From an uncultured bacterium (GTDB taxonomy: Bacteria; Planctomycetota; UBA1135; UBA2386), in the NCBI GenBank assembly GCA_937906475.1, contig CALCZA010000133.1, forward strand, positions 1 to 64,000: a stretch of 64,000 bases of DNA. Direction: 5' to 3'. The first letter of the stretch is position 1. The number at the start of each line of letters is the position of its first letter. Positions 1 through 9,762 of this stretch are shown piece by piece. The translations under genes were made by a program, and so were the position numbers. Below the pieces are notes generated by a model. That model was given only the letters and a program-made list of their open reading frames with translations, made no database searches and was not told the DNA's origin.

Positions 1-761
1 CCGTGGCTGCCAATCGACAGCACCGCGCCACCGATCATGCCGGCCCAGAACGTGTAAGGGGACGAGAAGTCGAAGCCGAAGTCGAAGCAGCGCAACCGTT
101 CTTGCATCGCTTCGGTTTGGAACGTTGCCGACAAGCCGCCGTCGAGTTGCTGGCCCATCACGAAGAACGCGATGATCGCGCCGGTCATGTAGACGACAAA
201 CTGGATGGCGTCGGTCCAGACGACGGCCTTGATGCCGCCGACGACCGTGTAGATGACCGTCGCAATACCCATCGAGATCACGGCCGTCGACAGAGTGCAC
301 CCAAACATGAATTGCATCACGATTGCGGCCAGATAGAGCCGTAGTCCGTCGGCGAGCGTCCGCGTGATCAGGAACAGCGCGCTCGCCATGCTGCGCACGT
401 GCGGACCGCTGCGTTGATTCAGGACGTCGTACGCCGTGAATAGTTGGCCCTTGAAGTAGAGCGGCAGCAGGCCGTAGGCGGCGATCGTTCTGCCGATCAG
501 ATACCCAAGTGGCAGTTGCAGGAACAGCAGGTTGCCGGGAGCCTCTGCGGTTCCGAATGCGATGCCCGGCACACTGAGGAACGTCGCGGTGCTGGTCTCG
601 GTCGCAACGATCGACAGCAGCAAAACCCACCACGGCAGATTGCGCCCGCCGAGCAGGTAGTCGGTCGCAGATTTCTGGCCGCGCCCCATGTAGAGGCCGA
701 AGGCAACCGTTGCGATCAAGTAGGCGACGAGGATCACAAGGTCCGTGGTGCCGATGGCCAT
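1..761 (-). CDS. Sodium:solute symporter (SSS) family transporter, C-terminus cut by window edge
   Basis: Not in the ORF track (runs off the edge). Reverse complement reads MAIGTTDLVILVAYLIATVAFGLYMGRGQKSATDYLLGGRNLPWWVLLLSIVATETSTATFLSVPGIAFG..., typical of the SSS N-terminus. Confidence 0.9.
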   Translation of the reverse strand, partial: MAIGTTDLVILVAYLIATVAFGLYMGRGQKSATDYLLGGRNLPWWVLLLSIVATETSTATFLSVPGIAFGTAEAPGNLLFLQLPLGYLIGRTIAAYGLLPLYFKGQLFTAYDVLNQRSGPHVRSMASALFLITRTLADGLRLYLAAIVMQFMFGCTLSTAVISMGIATVIYTVVGGIKAVVWTDAIQFVVYMTGAIIAFFVMGQQLDGGLSATFQTEAMQERLRCFDFGFDFSSPYTFWAGMIGGAVLSIGSH

Positions 762-892
762 GGCCGCAGGATGCGTGGCCAGGGCCACGATGCAAGGTTC
801 GCATCTCACCTTTTGTGTCCACGGGAGCTGCTCGCAGGAATGCGGCGCTCAGCCAGTGGCGAATGGCGCGACATTGCGCGATCATGCAGAAC

Positions 893-1801
893 ATGAGCCG
901 CGTCGATTTGTCCGATCTCACGACTGAGGCAAGTAACCCGCGCAGCGGCGAACTCGACGCCATGTCGACGCTCGACGTGATGACGGCGATCAACGACGAG
1001 GATCGTCATGTCGCCGATGCCGTGCGTGCGGCGTTGCCCAGCATTGCCGCAGCGGTCGACGCCGTTGCGCAGCGCATGCACAAGGGCGGTCGCTTGGTCT
1101 ATATCGGGGCGGGAACGTCCGGCCGCCTCGGGGTGCTCGACGCGGTCGAGTGCCCGCCGACGTTCTCGTGCGATCCCAGTCAGGTTGTCGGTCTGATTGC
1201 CGGTGGCGAGCGCGCCTTCCTAAAAGCCGTCGAAGGTGCCGAAGACGATCCGCACTTGGCTGCCGTGGAACTCGCCGCGATGAATCTTGGCCCGAATGAC
1301 AGTGTGGTTGGAATCGCAGCGAGCGGTCGCACGCCGTATGTCGTCGGAGCGTTGCAGCACGCGCGTTCGGTGGGGGCGTTGGCGATCGCGGTAACAATGA
1401 ATCGCGGCAGTCTGATCGGTTCAGCCGCCGATCTCGTGATCGAAGCGGTCACCGGTCCGGAGTTGCTGACGGGCAGTACGCGTCTGAAGGCCGGCACGGC
1501 AACCAAGATGGTGCTGAATATGCTCAGCACGGGTGCGTTCGTTCGCCTCAACAAGGTCTACGGCAACCTGATGGTCGACGTGCAGGCTACCAACGAGAAG
1601 TTGCGTGCGCGCAGCGTTAGCATCGTTGCGCAGGCGTGCCGTTGTAAACTCGAGCATGCCGCGCAGTTGTTGCAAGATGCCGACGGTGAAGTGAAGGCTG
1701 CGATCGTCGCCGAATGCAAGTCGGTGTCGCCGCACGTCGCGCGCACGCTGCTGTTCACGCACGATGGTAGTGTTCGCCGCGCGTTGGCTGCGCCGGTCTA
1801 A
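893..1801 (+). CDS. murQ: N-acetylmuramic acid 6-phosphate etherase
   Basis: LTTEASNPRSGELDAMSTLDVMTAINDED, GGRLVYIGAGTSGRLGVLDAVECPPTF, KAGTATKMVLNMLSTGAFVRLNKVYGNLMVDV. Start placed at ATG 893 (884 also possible); the track start at 710 overlaps the divergent symporter. Confidence 0.95.
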   Translation: MSRVDLSDLTTEASNPRSGELDAMSTLDVMTAINDEDRHVADAVRAALPSIAAAVDAVAQRMHKGGRLVYIGAGTSGRLGVLDAVECPPTFSCDPSQVVGLIAGGERAFLKAVEGAEDDPHLAAVELAAMNLGPNDSVVGIAASGRTPYVVGALQHARSVGALAIAVTMNRGSLIGSAADLVIEAVTGPELLTGSTRLKAGTATKMVLNMLSTGAFVRLNKVYGNLMVDVQATNEKLRARSVSIVAQACRCKLEHAAQLLQDADGEVKAAIVAECKSVSPHVARTLLFTHDGSVRRALAAPV

Positions 1802-1840
1802 GACCGTGCTCTACAGTGAAACCCTAATTTAGAAGGTGTG

Positions 1841-2818
1841 ATGAAGATCCTATCGATTGCGTCGTGTTCGTTGTTGCTCGCTACCCTGCCGGCGCAGGTC
1901 ACGTTTCATCAACCGGCAGGTAGGGAGTTGGTCGGTAAGGATGTCAAGATCGAGCGATTGCACACTGGCATGAAGTTCGTGGAAGGCCCGGTCTGGATTG
2001 CACGCGATTCGGCGTTGGTGTTCTCCGATATCCCGCGCGCTAAACTGCTGCGTTGGACCGCGAAGGGCGGCGTCGTCGATTGGCGTGACAGCGAGCAGAG
2101 CAACGGCAATACGCTCGATCTCGATGGCAAACTGTTGAGCGCGCAGCATGGCGGCCGCAATCTGATTCGTCACAGTTCGCTCGAAGCCAAGTCTGTGTCC
2201 TCGGTGCTCGCGTCTGCATGCGACGGCAGGAAGTTTCATTCGCCCAACGACGTTGTGGTGCGCAACGATGGCACCATCTGGTTTACCGATCCGACTTACG
2301 GCCTTCGTCAGCGCAAGCCTGAGGCGGAGGGCAACTTCGTCTACAGACTCGACGAGAAGACCGGCACCGTGACGGTTGTGCAACGCGACTTCGCGATGCC
2401 CAACGGCATCTGCTTCTCGCCAGATCACGAACGCATCTACATTGCCGACAGCGGCAAGAAGCAGCGCGTCGGCGCGTTTTCGATCCAAAAAGACGGTGCG
2501 CTATCGGCGCCGCTGTTCTGGCTTGAGGGTGGCGCGGACGGCATGCGCTGCGATTGTCGCGGAAATCTTTACACCACCGCCAGGGACGGGGTGCGTATCT
2601 ATTCGCAGGAGGGCAAGCACCTCGTAACGATCAAACTTCCCGAGAGTCCTTCTAACTGCGCGTTCGGTGGAGCGGAATTTGGGCAACTGTTCGTGACCGC
2701 CCGCACGTCGCTCTACCGCCTCAACTTGCGCGTGTCCGGCGCCGTCATCCCGCCGACCAAAGCCGCTGAAACGGCATCCAAACCGGCGCCCGGGACGAAC
2801 CCGGGACGAGATGGATAA
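1841..2818 (+). CDS. SMP-30/gluconolactonase/LRE family protein, predicted secreted
   Basis: N-terminal signal peptide; FVEGPVWIARDSALVFSDIPRAKLLRW, HSPNDVVVRNDGTIWFTDPTYGL, MPNGICFSPDHERIYIADS. Confidence 0.85.
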   Translation: MKILSIASCSLLLATLPAQVTFHQPAGRELVGKDVKIERLHTGMKFVEGPVWIARDSALVFSDIPRAKLLRWTAKGGVVDWRDSEQSNGNTLDLDGKLLSAQHGGRNLIRHSSLEAKSVSSVLASACDGRKFHSPNDVVVRNDGTIWFTDPTYGLRQRKPEAEGNFVYRLDEKTGTVTVVQRDFAMPNGICFSPDHERIYIADSGKKQRVGAFSIQKDGALSAPLFWLEGGADGMRCDCRGNLYTTARDGVRIYSQEGKHLVTIKLPESPSNCAFGGAEFGQLFVTARTSLYRLNLRVSGAVIPPTKAAETASKPAPGTNPGRDG

Positions 2819-2924
2819 TAAGCCGCAACCAAGTAGGAATGCGGTGTTTGCGTTGTCAACCCCGGGCGCATGCGGGAGGAGATGGCTTGCGGGAGAGCGG
2901 CCGTTTGGGCACAGTTGTAGGACG

Positions 2925-3707
2925 ATGGTTCAGCAAGCAAAGACGGAAGTGAAAGTCCTGGCGGGAGCCGATGGTGCCGTTGCGCTGCTGCTTGATGAAC
3001 TTTGCGCGGTTGTTCAGGCAAATGGCTCGGACGGTGCGCAGCGCCCGCTGATCAGTTTCGCGACCGGAGACACCTTCACGGCCTTCTTCCGCGCGCTTGA
3101 CGCCGAGATGCAGGGCGGTCGGCTCAACTCCAACGAGTTCATCGGCACGCATCTTGATGAGTACATGGGTTTTGAGCCCAAGCGTGCCGGCGGCATGGTC
3201 CACGAGTTGATCCTGCGCTGCCCCGGGGTGCGCGAAATGCTCGCTCGCGGCTCGTTCTTGCCGGTTCCTTGCCATGGTGCCGAAGGTTCCCTTCGGGCCC
3301 ACGAAGAGCGCCTCGCGCGCGCCGGTGGCATCAAGCTCCAATTCCTAGGCATTGGCCGTAATGGACACGTCGCATTCAACGAACCGGGCGCGTCATTCGA
3401 CGAGGGCTACCACGTCACGATGCTGGCCGAATCGACGCGAGAGGACTCCAAATCGCGGTTTGTTCCCGATAATCCGCCGCGTCGGGCCGTGACGGCGGGC
3501 GTCAAGTCGATCCTAGATGCCGAGCGCATCGTGCTGTGTGCATTTGGTCCGGGTAAGGCGGAGGCCGTGCGTTCGATGCTCGAGGGCGACGTCTCCCCGA
3601 ATTGCCCTGCGTCGGCGCTGCGCCGGCACAAAAACGTGCTCGTGTTGCTCGACCCGGCCGCTGCCAGCAGGCTCGATAGCGACGCGACTGCTGGCGCGAG
3701 TTGCTAG
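2925..3707 (+). CDS. nagB: Glucosamine-6-phosphate deaminase
   Basis: THLDEYMGFEPKRAGGMVHEL, FLGIGRNGHVAFNEPGASF. Start trimmed to ATG 2925 (MVQQAKTEVKVL). Confidence 0.9.
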   Translation: MVQQAKTEVKVLAGADGAVALLLDELCAVVQANGSDGAQRPLISFATGDTFTAFFRALDAEMQGGRLNSNEFIGTHLDEYMGFEPKRAGGMVHELILRCPGVREMLARGSFLPVPCHGAEGSLRAHEERLARAGGIKLQFLGIGRNGHVAFNEPGASFDEGYHVTMLAESTREDSKSRFVPDNPPRRAVTAGVKSILDAERIVLCAFGPGKAEAVRSMLEGDVSPNCPASALRRHKNVLVLLDPAAASRLDSDATAGASC

Positions 3708-3801
3708 GTCAAGCGGTTCGCTCGAATTGCTCGTAGCCGAAGCGACAATGCCAACGCTTCGAAGCTAGTCGCGACCCCTTCCTGCCGCCTACCATGGCCG
3801 C

Positions 3802-6579
3802 GTGAACTTCACGTACCGCTTGGTTGGTCTCCTGTCGTTGGTCTTAGCCGCCTGTGCGTCTGGACCCGGTGACCCTCGAGTCGCGGCGACGCTGGCCAAA
3901 CTGACTCTCGAAGAGAAGGCTGGCCAGTTGTTCGTCTGTTGGACGTTGTCGCGACCGGACGGCGACAACCATGAGCAGATGATGCAGTGGGTCGAAGAGG
4001 TCGGCCTTGGTGGCGTCATCCTCAGCCTCGGCACAGTGGCAGACGCCGCGACCTTGATCCCGAAGTTGCAGGCGAAGGCGAAGGTGCCGTTGTTGCTCGC
4101 CAGCGACTTTGAAGGTGGCGTCTGGTGGCGATTGAAAGGCGCGACCGAACTGGGCAACCAGATGCTGGTCGGTGCGAGCGAGTCCGAAATGCTTGCAGAG
4201 GCGATGGGCCGCGTCACTGGCAAGGAAGCAAAGGCACTCGGCTTCCACTGGGTGTTCGCGCCGGTGTTGGACGTTAATTCCAACCCGGACAACCCGATCA
4301 TCAACGTGCGCAGCTTTGGCGAAGACCCTGCTCTCGTCGGCAAGTTCGGTAGCGCCTTTGCACGAGGCGTGCGGGAATCCGGCTTGCTGTCGTGCGGCAA
4401 GCACTTCCCCGGTCACGGCGATGTTGACAGTGATTCGCACCTCGCGTTGCCGACCGTGCCCGGCGACCGTGAACGCTTGATGCGCGTCGAGTTGGCGCCG
4501 TTCCGGGCGGCTGCTGCCGAAGGCCTGGAATCGGTCATGACGGGCCATCTAGCGGTTCCAGGCCTCGGTGAAGACCCTGCGGTGCCGGCGACGTTGAGCC
4601 GCAAGATTCTGCACGACGTGTTACGCGAAGAACTCGGTTTCACCGGCCTGGTCGTCACCGATGCGCTCGATATGGGCGGCGTCAAGAACGCCGTCGCGCC
4701 GGGCGAGGTAGCTGTTCGTGCCTTGCTGGCGGGTGCCGATGTGCTGTTGATGCCGCCGGAACCGCTGGTTGCTCGCCAAGCAGTGATCGACGCCGTTCGC
4801 AGTGGTCGCATACCGATAGCGCGGCTCGACGATGCCGTTCGTCGCATCCTCGAAGCGAAGTCCAAGGTCGGTCTGTTCTCGGGCGGTGGCCGCGTCGCAC
4901 CAGATTGGAAGTCCCGACTGCGCACTGCAGAGTCGGTGCGCGTTGCCGACGCTATTGCCAAGCTCGGCCCCGTCTTGGTGCGCGATCGCGATGGTGCCTT
5001 GCAGCAACTGCGCCAACCAAACGCCAAGGTGTTGCGTGTTACGTTGATCGACAAGGAAGATGGCAGTGGCTCGGCGGTCGGCGTTGCGTGGGCTGGTCCG
5101 AGCATCCGCTTGACGGATCAGAGTAGTGCCGGCGAGGTCGCAGATGCTGTTGTGCAGATCGGCAAGGCTGAGAACTTGCTGGTGTCGTTGTTCGTCAAGG
5201 TGCGCGAACTGAGTGGTGGAATCGGCTTGCCAGCGAACCTCGAACCGGTGCTGCAGGCGTTGCGCGATGAGCAAAACGTAGCCGTAGTTTCATTCGGCAG
5301 TCCCTACGTCGTGCGCAACTTGCCGCAGGCCGACGTCTTCGTTGCGGCGTTTGCGACGACCGAACGGGTTCAGGCTGCGGTTTCGACCGCACTTGCAGAG
5401 GGTGTCTTCCGGGGCCGATTGCCGGTTGGTATTCCTGGAGTTGCGCCGGCCGGCTTCGGCTTGGTGGCTGAACAACAGCCGACCCCGATGCCAACCGCGG
5501 TGCCGGCCGCGATGCAATCCAAGTCACAGTCTGAGGCAATCGACAGTGATCTCGTATCGGCCGTAGCTGAGCGGTTGCAACAAGCGGTTGCTGATCGCGC
5601 GACGCCTGGCGCCGTGTGCATGGTTGCGAAGAACGGCAAGTTGATCGCACAAGTAACCGTTGGCCGCGAATCCTATGCGGCCGATGCGCCCGAGGTGCAG
5701 CAGGGTACCGCCTACGACCTCGCATCGTTGACCAAGGTCTGCGCCACGACGCCGGCAATTCTCGGTTTGGTCAAGAATGGTCAACTGTCACTCGACGACC
5801 CAGTGCAGAAGTGGGTGCCGGTGTTCATTGGCCCAGGTAAGGAGCGAGTGACTATTCGCCACTTGATGGCGCATCAAGGCGGACTCGCGTCGTACGTGCG
5901 CTACTTCCGCACCTTGAAGGGCAAGCAGGCCATCGTTGCTGCGGCCGCGAAGGAAGGTCTGATGTCGGAGCCTGGTACCGTCGTCCGCTACAGCGACCTT
6001 GGCTTCATTCTGCTGATGGCCGTTGTCGAAGCAGCGAGTGGCAAGCCGTTTCAAGAGGCCGTGGCTGACACGGCGTTTCCGATCGCTACCGGCTTCGCTC
6101 CGACCAGTGTGGCGGCGATCGATGCGGCCCCGACCGAGTTGGATGACGAGCGTGGAGGCGTCATGCGCGGCTATGTGCACGACGAGAACGCCTACGCGAT
6201 GGGTGGCGTGTCGGGCCATGCCGGCTTGTTCGCGACTGCCAACGAGGTGCTTATTTACGGCAATCGATTGCTGCACGGTGGCGAACCTTGGTTGACGCGT
6301 GAACTGATCGCGCTCGCGACCAAGCCGGCCGGAATTACCAAGGACACAACTCGCGGCCTTGGCTTCCAGTTGCTGCAGAGCGGTGGTTGGGCTGGTACGA
6401 CCGTCCCTGCCGGCACCTTCGGCCACACCGGCTTCACTGGCACATCCCTGTGGTGTTGTCCTCGCCATGGCGTCTGCGTTGTGTTGCTCACCAACCGGGT
6501 GCATCCGACCCGGGTAAACAACAAGATCACCGCCGTGCGCCGCGCCATTCACGACATCGTGCTCGATTCGCTACGCTAG
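3802..6579 (+). CDS. Bifunctional lipoprotein: GH3 beta-N-acetylglucosaminidase (NagZ-like) fused to a serine beta-lactamase-like/AmiE-like hydrolase
   Basis: GTG start; lipobox LVLAACAS. NagZ signature CGKHFPGHGDVDSDSHLALP in the N-terminal half. C-terminal half has SxxK (SLTK), YxN-like (YSDLGF) and HTG (HTGFTG) motifs of the beta-lactamase/EstB/AmiE superfamily. Confidence 0.93.
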   Translation: MNFTYRLVGLLSLVLAACASGPGDPRVAATLAKLTLEEKAGQLFVCWTLSRPDGDNHEQMMQWVEEVGLGGVILSLGTVADAATLIPKLQAKAKVPLLLASDFEGGVWWRLKGATELGNQMLVGASESEMLAEAMGRVTGKEAKALGFHWVFAPVLDVNSNPDNPIINVRSFGEDPALVGKFGSAFARGVRESGLLSCGKHFPGHGDVDSDSHLALPTVPGDRERLMRVELAPFRAAAAEGLESVMTGHLAVPGLGEDPAVPATLSRKILHDVLREELGFTGLVVTDALDMGGVKNAVAPGEVAVRALLAGADVLLMPPEPLVARQAVIDAVRSGRIPIARLDDAVRRILEAKSKVGLFSGGGRVAPDWKSRLRTAESVRVADAIAKLGPVLVRDRDGALQQLRQPNAKVLRVTLIDKEDGSGSAVGVAWAGPSIRLTDQSSAGEVADAVVQIGKAENLLVSLFVKVRELSGGIGLPANLEPVLQALRDEQNVAVVSFGSPYVVRNLPQADVFVAAFATTERVQAAVSTALAEGVFRGRLPVGIPGVAPAGFGLVAEQQPTPMPTAVPAAMQSKSQSEAIDSDLVSAVAERLQQAVADRATPGAVCMVAKNGKLIAQVTVGRESYAADAPEVQQGTAYDLASLTKVCATTPAILGLVKNGQLSLDDPVQKWVPVFIGPGKERVTIRHLMAHQGGLASYVRYFRTLKGKQAIVAAAAKEGLMSEPGTVVRYSDLGFILLMAVVEAASGKPFQEAVADTAFPIATGFAPTSVAAIDAAPTELDDERGGVMRGYVHDENAYAMGGVSGHAGLFATANEVLIYGNRLLHGGEPWLTRELIALATKPAGITKDTTRGLGFQLLQSGGWAGTTVPAGTFGHTGFTGTSLWCCPRHGVCVVLLTNRVHPTRVNNKITAVRRAIHDIVLDSLR

Positions 6580-6583
6580 TAAT

Positions 6584-7453
6584 ATGCTCGCACGCTCGAA
6601 CTTTGCAGCCCTGCTGCTGCTCGCTGCCGCCTCTATTCCTGCGACGAGTTCCGCGCAAGACGCGCCGAAGCACATCCACATCATCGGCGCTAGCGTTAGC
6701 GGCGGTTTTGAAGATGGGCCGCTGTTCGGCGCCAAGACCAGAGGTGACTCGGTGTCGATGCTGCACATGCTCAAGAAGTGGAGCGATGGCGAGGTCAAGG
6801 TCACGTCGCACGCGCAGTTGGAGATGTGTTACCTGTTCAGCAACCCGGTCAAGAACGGTAAGAAGCAGATCGATCTGGCCAAGAAGAAGGACCCCGACAT
6901 GATCGTCGCGGTCGACTTCCCATTCTGGTTTGGCTACGGCCATGTCAGCGGCGACAAGGCGAAGGCACGCTTGGCTCGGCTCGAAACGGGCTTGGCTTAC
7001 CTCAAGCAGTTCGATGTGCCGGTCGTTGTTGGCGACCTCCCCAACATGAAGGGGGCCAAGATCCGCATGCTGAAGCCGTGGCAGATCCCGACCGAGGCGA
7101 CTCTCAAGTTGTTGAACGCGCGGTTGGCGAAGTTCGCCGCGGACAACCAGAACGTGACGCTTGTGCCGGTGGCGCAGATTATCAAGGCGCTCAAGGTTGA
7201 TGGCGTCATGCTGCCCCTGAAGGACGGTGAGCTGAAGACTGGTCCAGGAGCTCTGCTGCAGGAAGATCAACTGCACGCAACGCGGCTCGGCATGGCGTTG
7301 ATGGTGTTCCAGTTACAGGAAGCGCTGCGTGCGCACTTCCCCAAGAAGCACGTCCTGCACGAGCAGCACTGGTCATTCGAAGACTTTGCGAAAGCCGCCG
7401 GCGCCGACCTCGAACTCGAGAATCTGATCGACGACGCAAAGCAGAAGAAGTGA
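6584..7453 (+). CDS. Secreted SGNH/GDSL-hydrolase-like protein
   Basis: Signal peptide; IHIIGASVSGGFEDG (G-S block), a late D-x-x-H-like block (EDQLHATRLGMA). Four nt after the upstream stop. Confidence 0.6.
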   Translation: MLARSNFAALLLLAAASIPATSSAQDAPKHIHIIGASVSGGFEDGPLFGAKTRGDSVSMLHMLKKWSDGEVKVTSHAQLEMCYLFSNPVKNGKKQIDLAKKKDPDMIVAVDFPFWFGYGHVSGDKAKARLARLETGLAYLKQFDVPVVVGDLPNMKGAKIRMLKPWQIPTEATLKLLNARLAKFAADNQNVTLVPVAQIIKALKVDGVMLPLKDGELKTGPGALLQEDQLHATRLGMALMVFQLQEALRAHFPKKHVLHEQHWSFEDFAKAAGADLELENLIDDAKQKK

Positions 7454-7641
7454 ATGGCGCGACAGCTGTTTTGGTCGTGTCGCCGCTGGTTTGGAGGATG
7501 CGTCGCCTGTAGATCGCAGTTCCCGCATGGCCTCCAGCCAATGGTTGCCAGCCAATGGTTGCCTGAACTTGCCGCGACCTCGTTTGCAGTCAGGCGGGAT
7601 TGCGGCCGCAACGCTGTGGCTGCCGTCCCCGATCGCACCGC

Positions 7642-9762
7642 CTACTTTGCGGGGAGCGCGCGCTGCCATTCGGGCAGTTGGCGCAGGCGATCCAGCGGCT
7701 CGCCGAGAAGCTCTGCTTGCCACTTGGTGATCGGGCCGCGCAGTTTGGCGACTTCCGCATACTTGCCCGCCAGAATCACGCGGCCGCTTGCCATGGCTTC
7801 GAGCGCCATTGTCACCGGGTAACGCCGGTCGATGCTGGCGCGTTCTAGTGACTTGATATCTTTGTCCAACTTGTCGTTCATCGCGTGGATCTGGGCAATG
7901 GCCTCCTTGTCGCCCGTCGCCAACAGGTCCGCGATAGTGACGAACGTGTTCTCGATTGCATAGCGGCGCACTTGCTTAGGTTCGTTGCGCTTGTCGGCAC
8001 GTTCGGCAAGGCTTGCGAAGTGGGTGGCCAGGCCATCGCGCAGCACCGGGTGCGGATCAATGGCGACGGCGGAGATTGCGCGGTCGACATCACCGAGTTC
8101 GGCGAGCGCCGTGCTTCGGAGGGCGCGAAGCACCGGATGTGCTGGGTCGAGTTTGAGCCCTTGTTGTGCGACCTTGATCGCTTCGCCGTAGCGGCCGCCA
8201 CGGGCCAGTACTTCGCCAAGCAACTCGTAGTAGGGCGGTGAGAATGGCCGCAGTGAGAGCGCCCGTGCTGCGTGGTGGGCGGCCTTTTGGAGGTCGCCGC
8301 GGTTCATTTGGTTACGCCCTTCGATCTGCATCCAGCGCGGCTCAAAGCCCATCCAGTCGATGGCGTTGCGAGTCGTATCGAGCGGCGCTTGCTGCTTGTC
8401 TCGCTGGGCGCGCAGGTACGGTGTGAACGCCATGTTGGCGGCCACTGGCAGCGTGCCAAGGTAGATCATGAACAACCCCATGGCTGCCATGAAGGTCATG
8501 CGGGTCACCTGTCGCCACTGCTTCGGGTCCGCGACCTGGATCGGTGAGCCAACCAACAAGAAAGCGATGGCAGCGGCTGGCGCGTTGCCGATTGGGGAGC
8601 GCACCAGCATCAACAGCAGCAGCACAAACAGCGGCACGAGCTTTGTCTTGTCGCGGGTGCCACGCTGCAAGCTGAACAGCATCAGTGAGAATAGAACGAG
8701 GGCGACGAGCCCGCCATCGACGAGCAGTTCGAGCCAGTCATCGTGAGCCGTCCTCACTTCGGTGTCGAACTGTCGCTCGAAGCTCGATGCTTCAATCTCC
8801 TCTTGGCTTCGAACGCGCGGGTATTCGACGGCGAATTGGCCCGGGCCCTTGCCGAAGACGACCGATTCGCCGAACAACTGCGTCGCACCGCGTGCGATCT
8901 CCATCCGGATGTCGAGCGTGACCGTGCTGCGCTTGCGCTCTTCGCGCAGTTGCTTGCTGGAGATTTCTGGATTGGGGCCGGCCATCGCGAGCAGGAACCC
9001 GAGCGCTGCGCCGCCGAGACCGACCAGCAACGGCATGTAGCCGCGTTCCTTGCGTCGCATCACGGCGAGTAGCGCCAGCCCGGCTAGCATCGCGACCTTG
9101 CCTGAGCGCGATGGGTTGACCATCAAATAGGCGCAGGCGATCACCAGTGCGACGATTGGTAGCCAGCGCAGGTTGGCGCGCACTTTGTGTCCGATGGCCG
9201 CGACCGCGACGCCAGCGACGCTGGTCCACTCGGAAGCGACGTTGAGGTTGCCGAGTGTCGTGACGGGTTCGCGCTCGACGCCGTAGCCGTTGATCTCGGC
9301 AAGGCCGAGGCGCTGCAGGATGCCGAACAGGCTGGTGGCCAATACGAACACGGAGATCGCACTCGCGATAGCCGCGACTTCGACCATCACGCCGATGCGA
9401 ATGATCACCAACAACGCAAACCAATGGCTGATGCGATAGGCGGCCTCCCACGGCTGAAAAGACCACGGGGTCTCGTCGTCGTGGAACGCGCTCTGCACGC
9501 CTGCTTGCACGATGGCGCAGGCGACTAGCCCACCAATAAACATCATCGCGAAGCGTTCGCCTCGCACGCGTGGCAGTCGCGGGAACGCGAGCAGCGCGGC
9601 TCCGGTCAGTATGAGTAGCAGGCCCCGGCGAACTTGCTCGGCATCAATCCACAGCGTGTGAAACGGCAGTACGAGCAGACCGAGATAGATCCACGGCAGG
9701 CCTAGCCGCATCCAGGCTGGTACTGGCGGAGTGCCCGGGAGCTCTACCGCAGCCTCGGTCAT
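7642..9762 (-). CDS. O-antigen ligase family membrane protein with C-terminal TPR repeats
   Basis: Multiple TM segments, then GPGQFAVEYPRVRSQEEIEASSFERQFDTEVRTAHDDWLELLVDGGLVAL (Wzy/WaaL loop style), then TPR-like helices in the last ~250 aa. Confidence 0.8.
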   Translation of the reverse strand: MTEAAVELPGTPPVPAWMRLGLPWIYLGLLVLPFHTLWIDAEQVRRGLLLILTGAALLAFPRLPRVRGERFAMMFIGGLVACAIVQAGVQSAFHDDETPWSFQPWEAAYRISHWFALLVIIRIGVMVEVAAIASAISVFVLATSLFGILQRLGLAEINGYGVEREPVTTLGNLNVASEWTSVAGVAVAAIGHKVRANLRWLPIVALVIACAYLMVNPSRSGKVAMLAGLALLAVMRRKERGYMPLLVGLGGAALGFLLAMAGPNPEISSKQLREERKRSTVTLDIRMEIARGATQLFGESVVFGKGPGQFAVEYPRVRSQEEIEASSFERQFDTEVRTAHDDWLELLVDGGLVALVLFSLMLFSLQRGTRDKTKLVPLFVLLLLMLVRSPIGNAPAAAIAFLLVGSPIQVADPKQWRQVTRMTFMAAMGLFMIYLGTLPVAANMAFTPYLRAQRDKQQAPLDTTRNAIDWMGFEPRWMQIEGRNQMNRGDLQKAAHHAARALSLRPFSPPYYELLGEVLARGGRYGEAIKVAQQGLKLDPAHPVLRALRSTALAELGDVDRAISAVAIDPHPVLRDGLATHFASLAERADKRNEPKQVRRYAIENTFVTIADLLATGDKEAIAQIHAMNDKLDKDIKSLERASIDRRYPVTMALEAMASGRVILAGKYAEVAKLRGPITKWQAELLGEPLDRLRQLPEWQRALPAK

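Noticed and set aside
7534-7561. Tandem 14-bp repeat (ccagccaatggttg x2)
   Set aside because: Only two copies, short, in a convergent intergenic gap; no evidence of a CRISPR or functional array.
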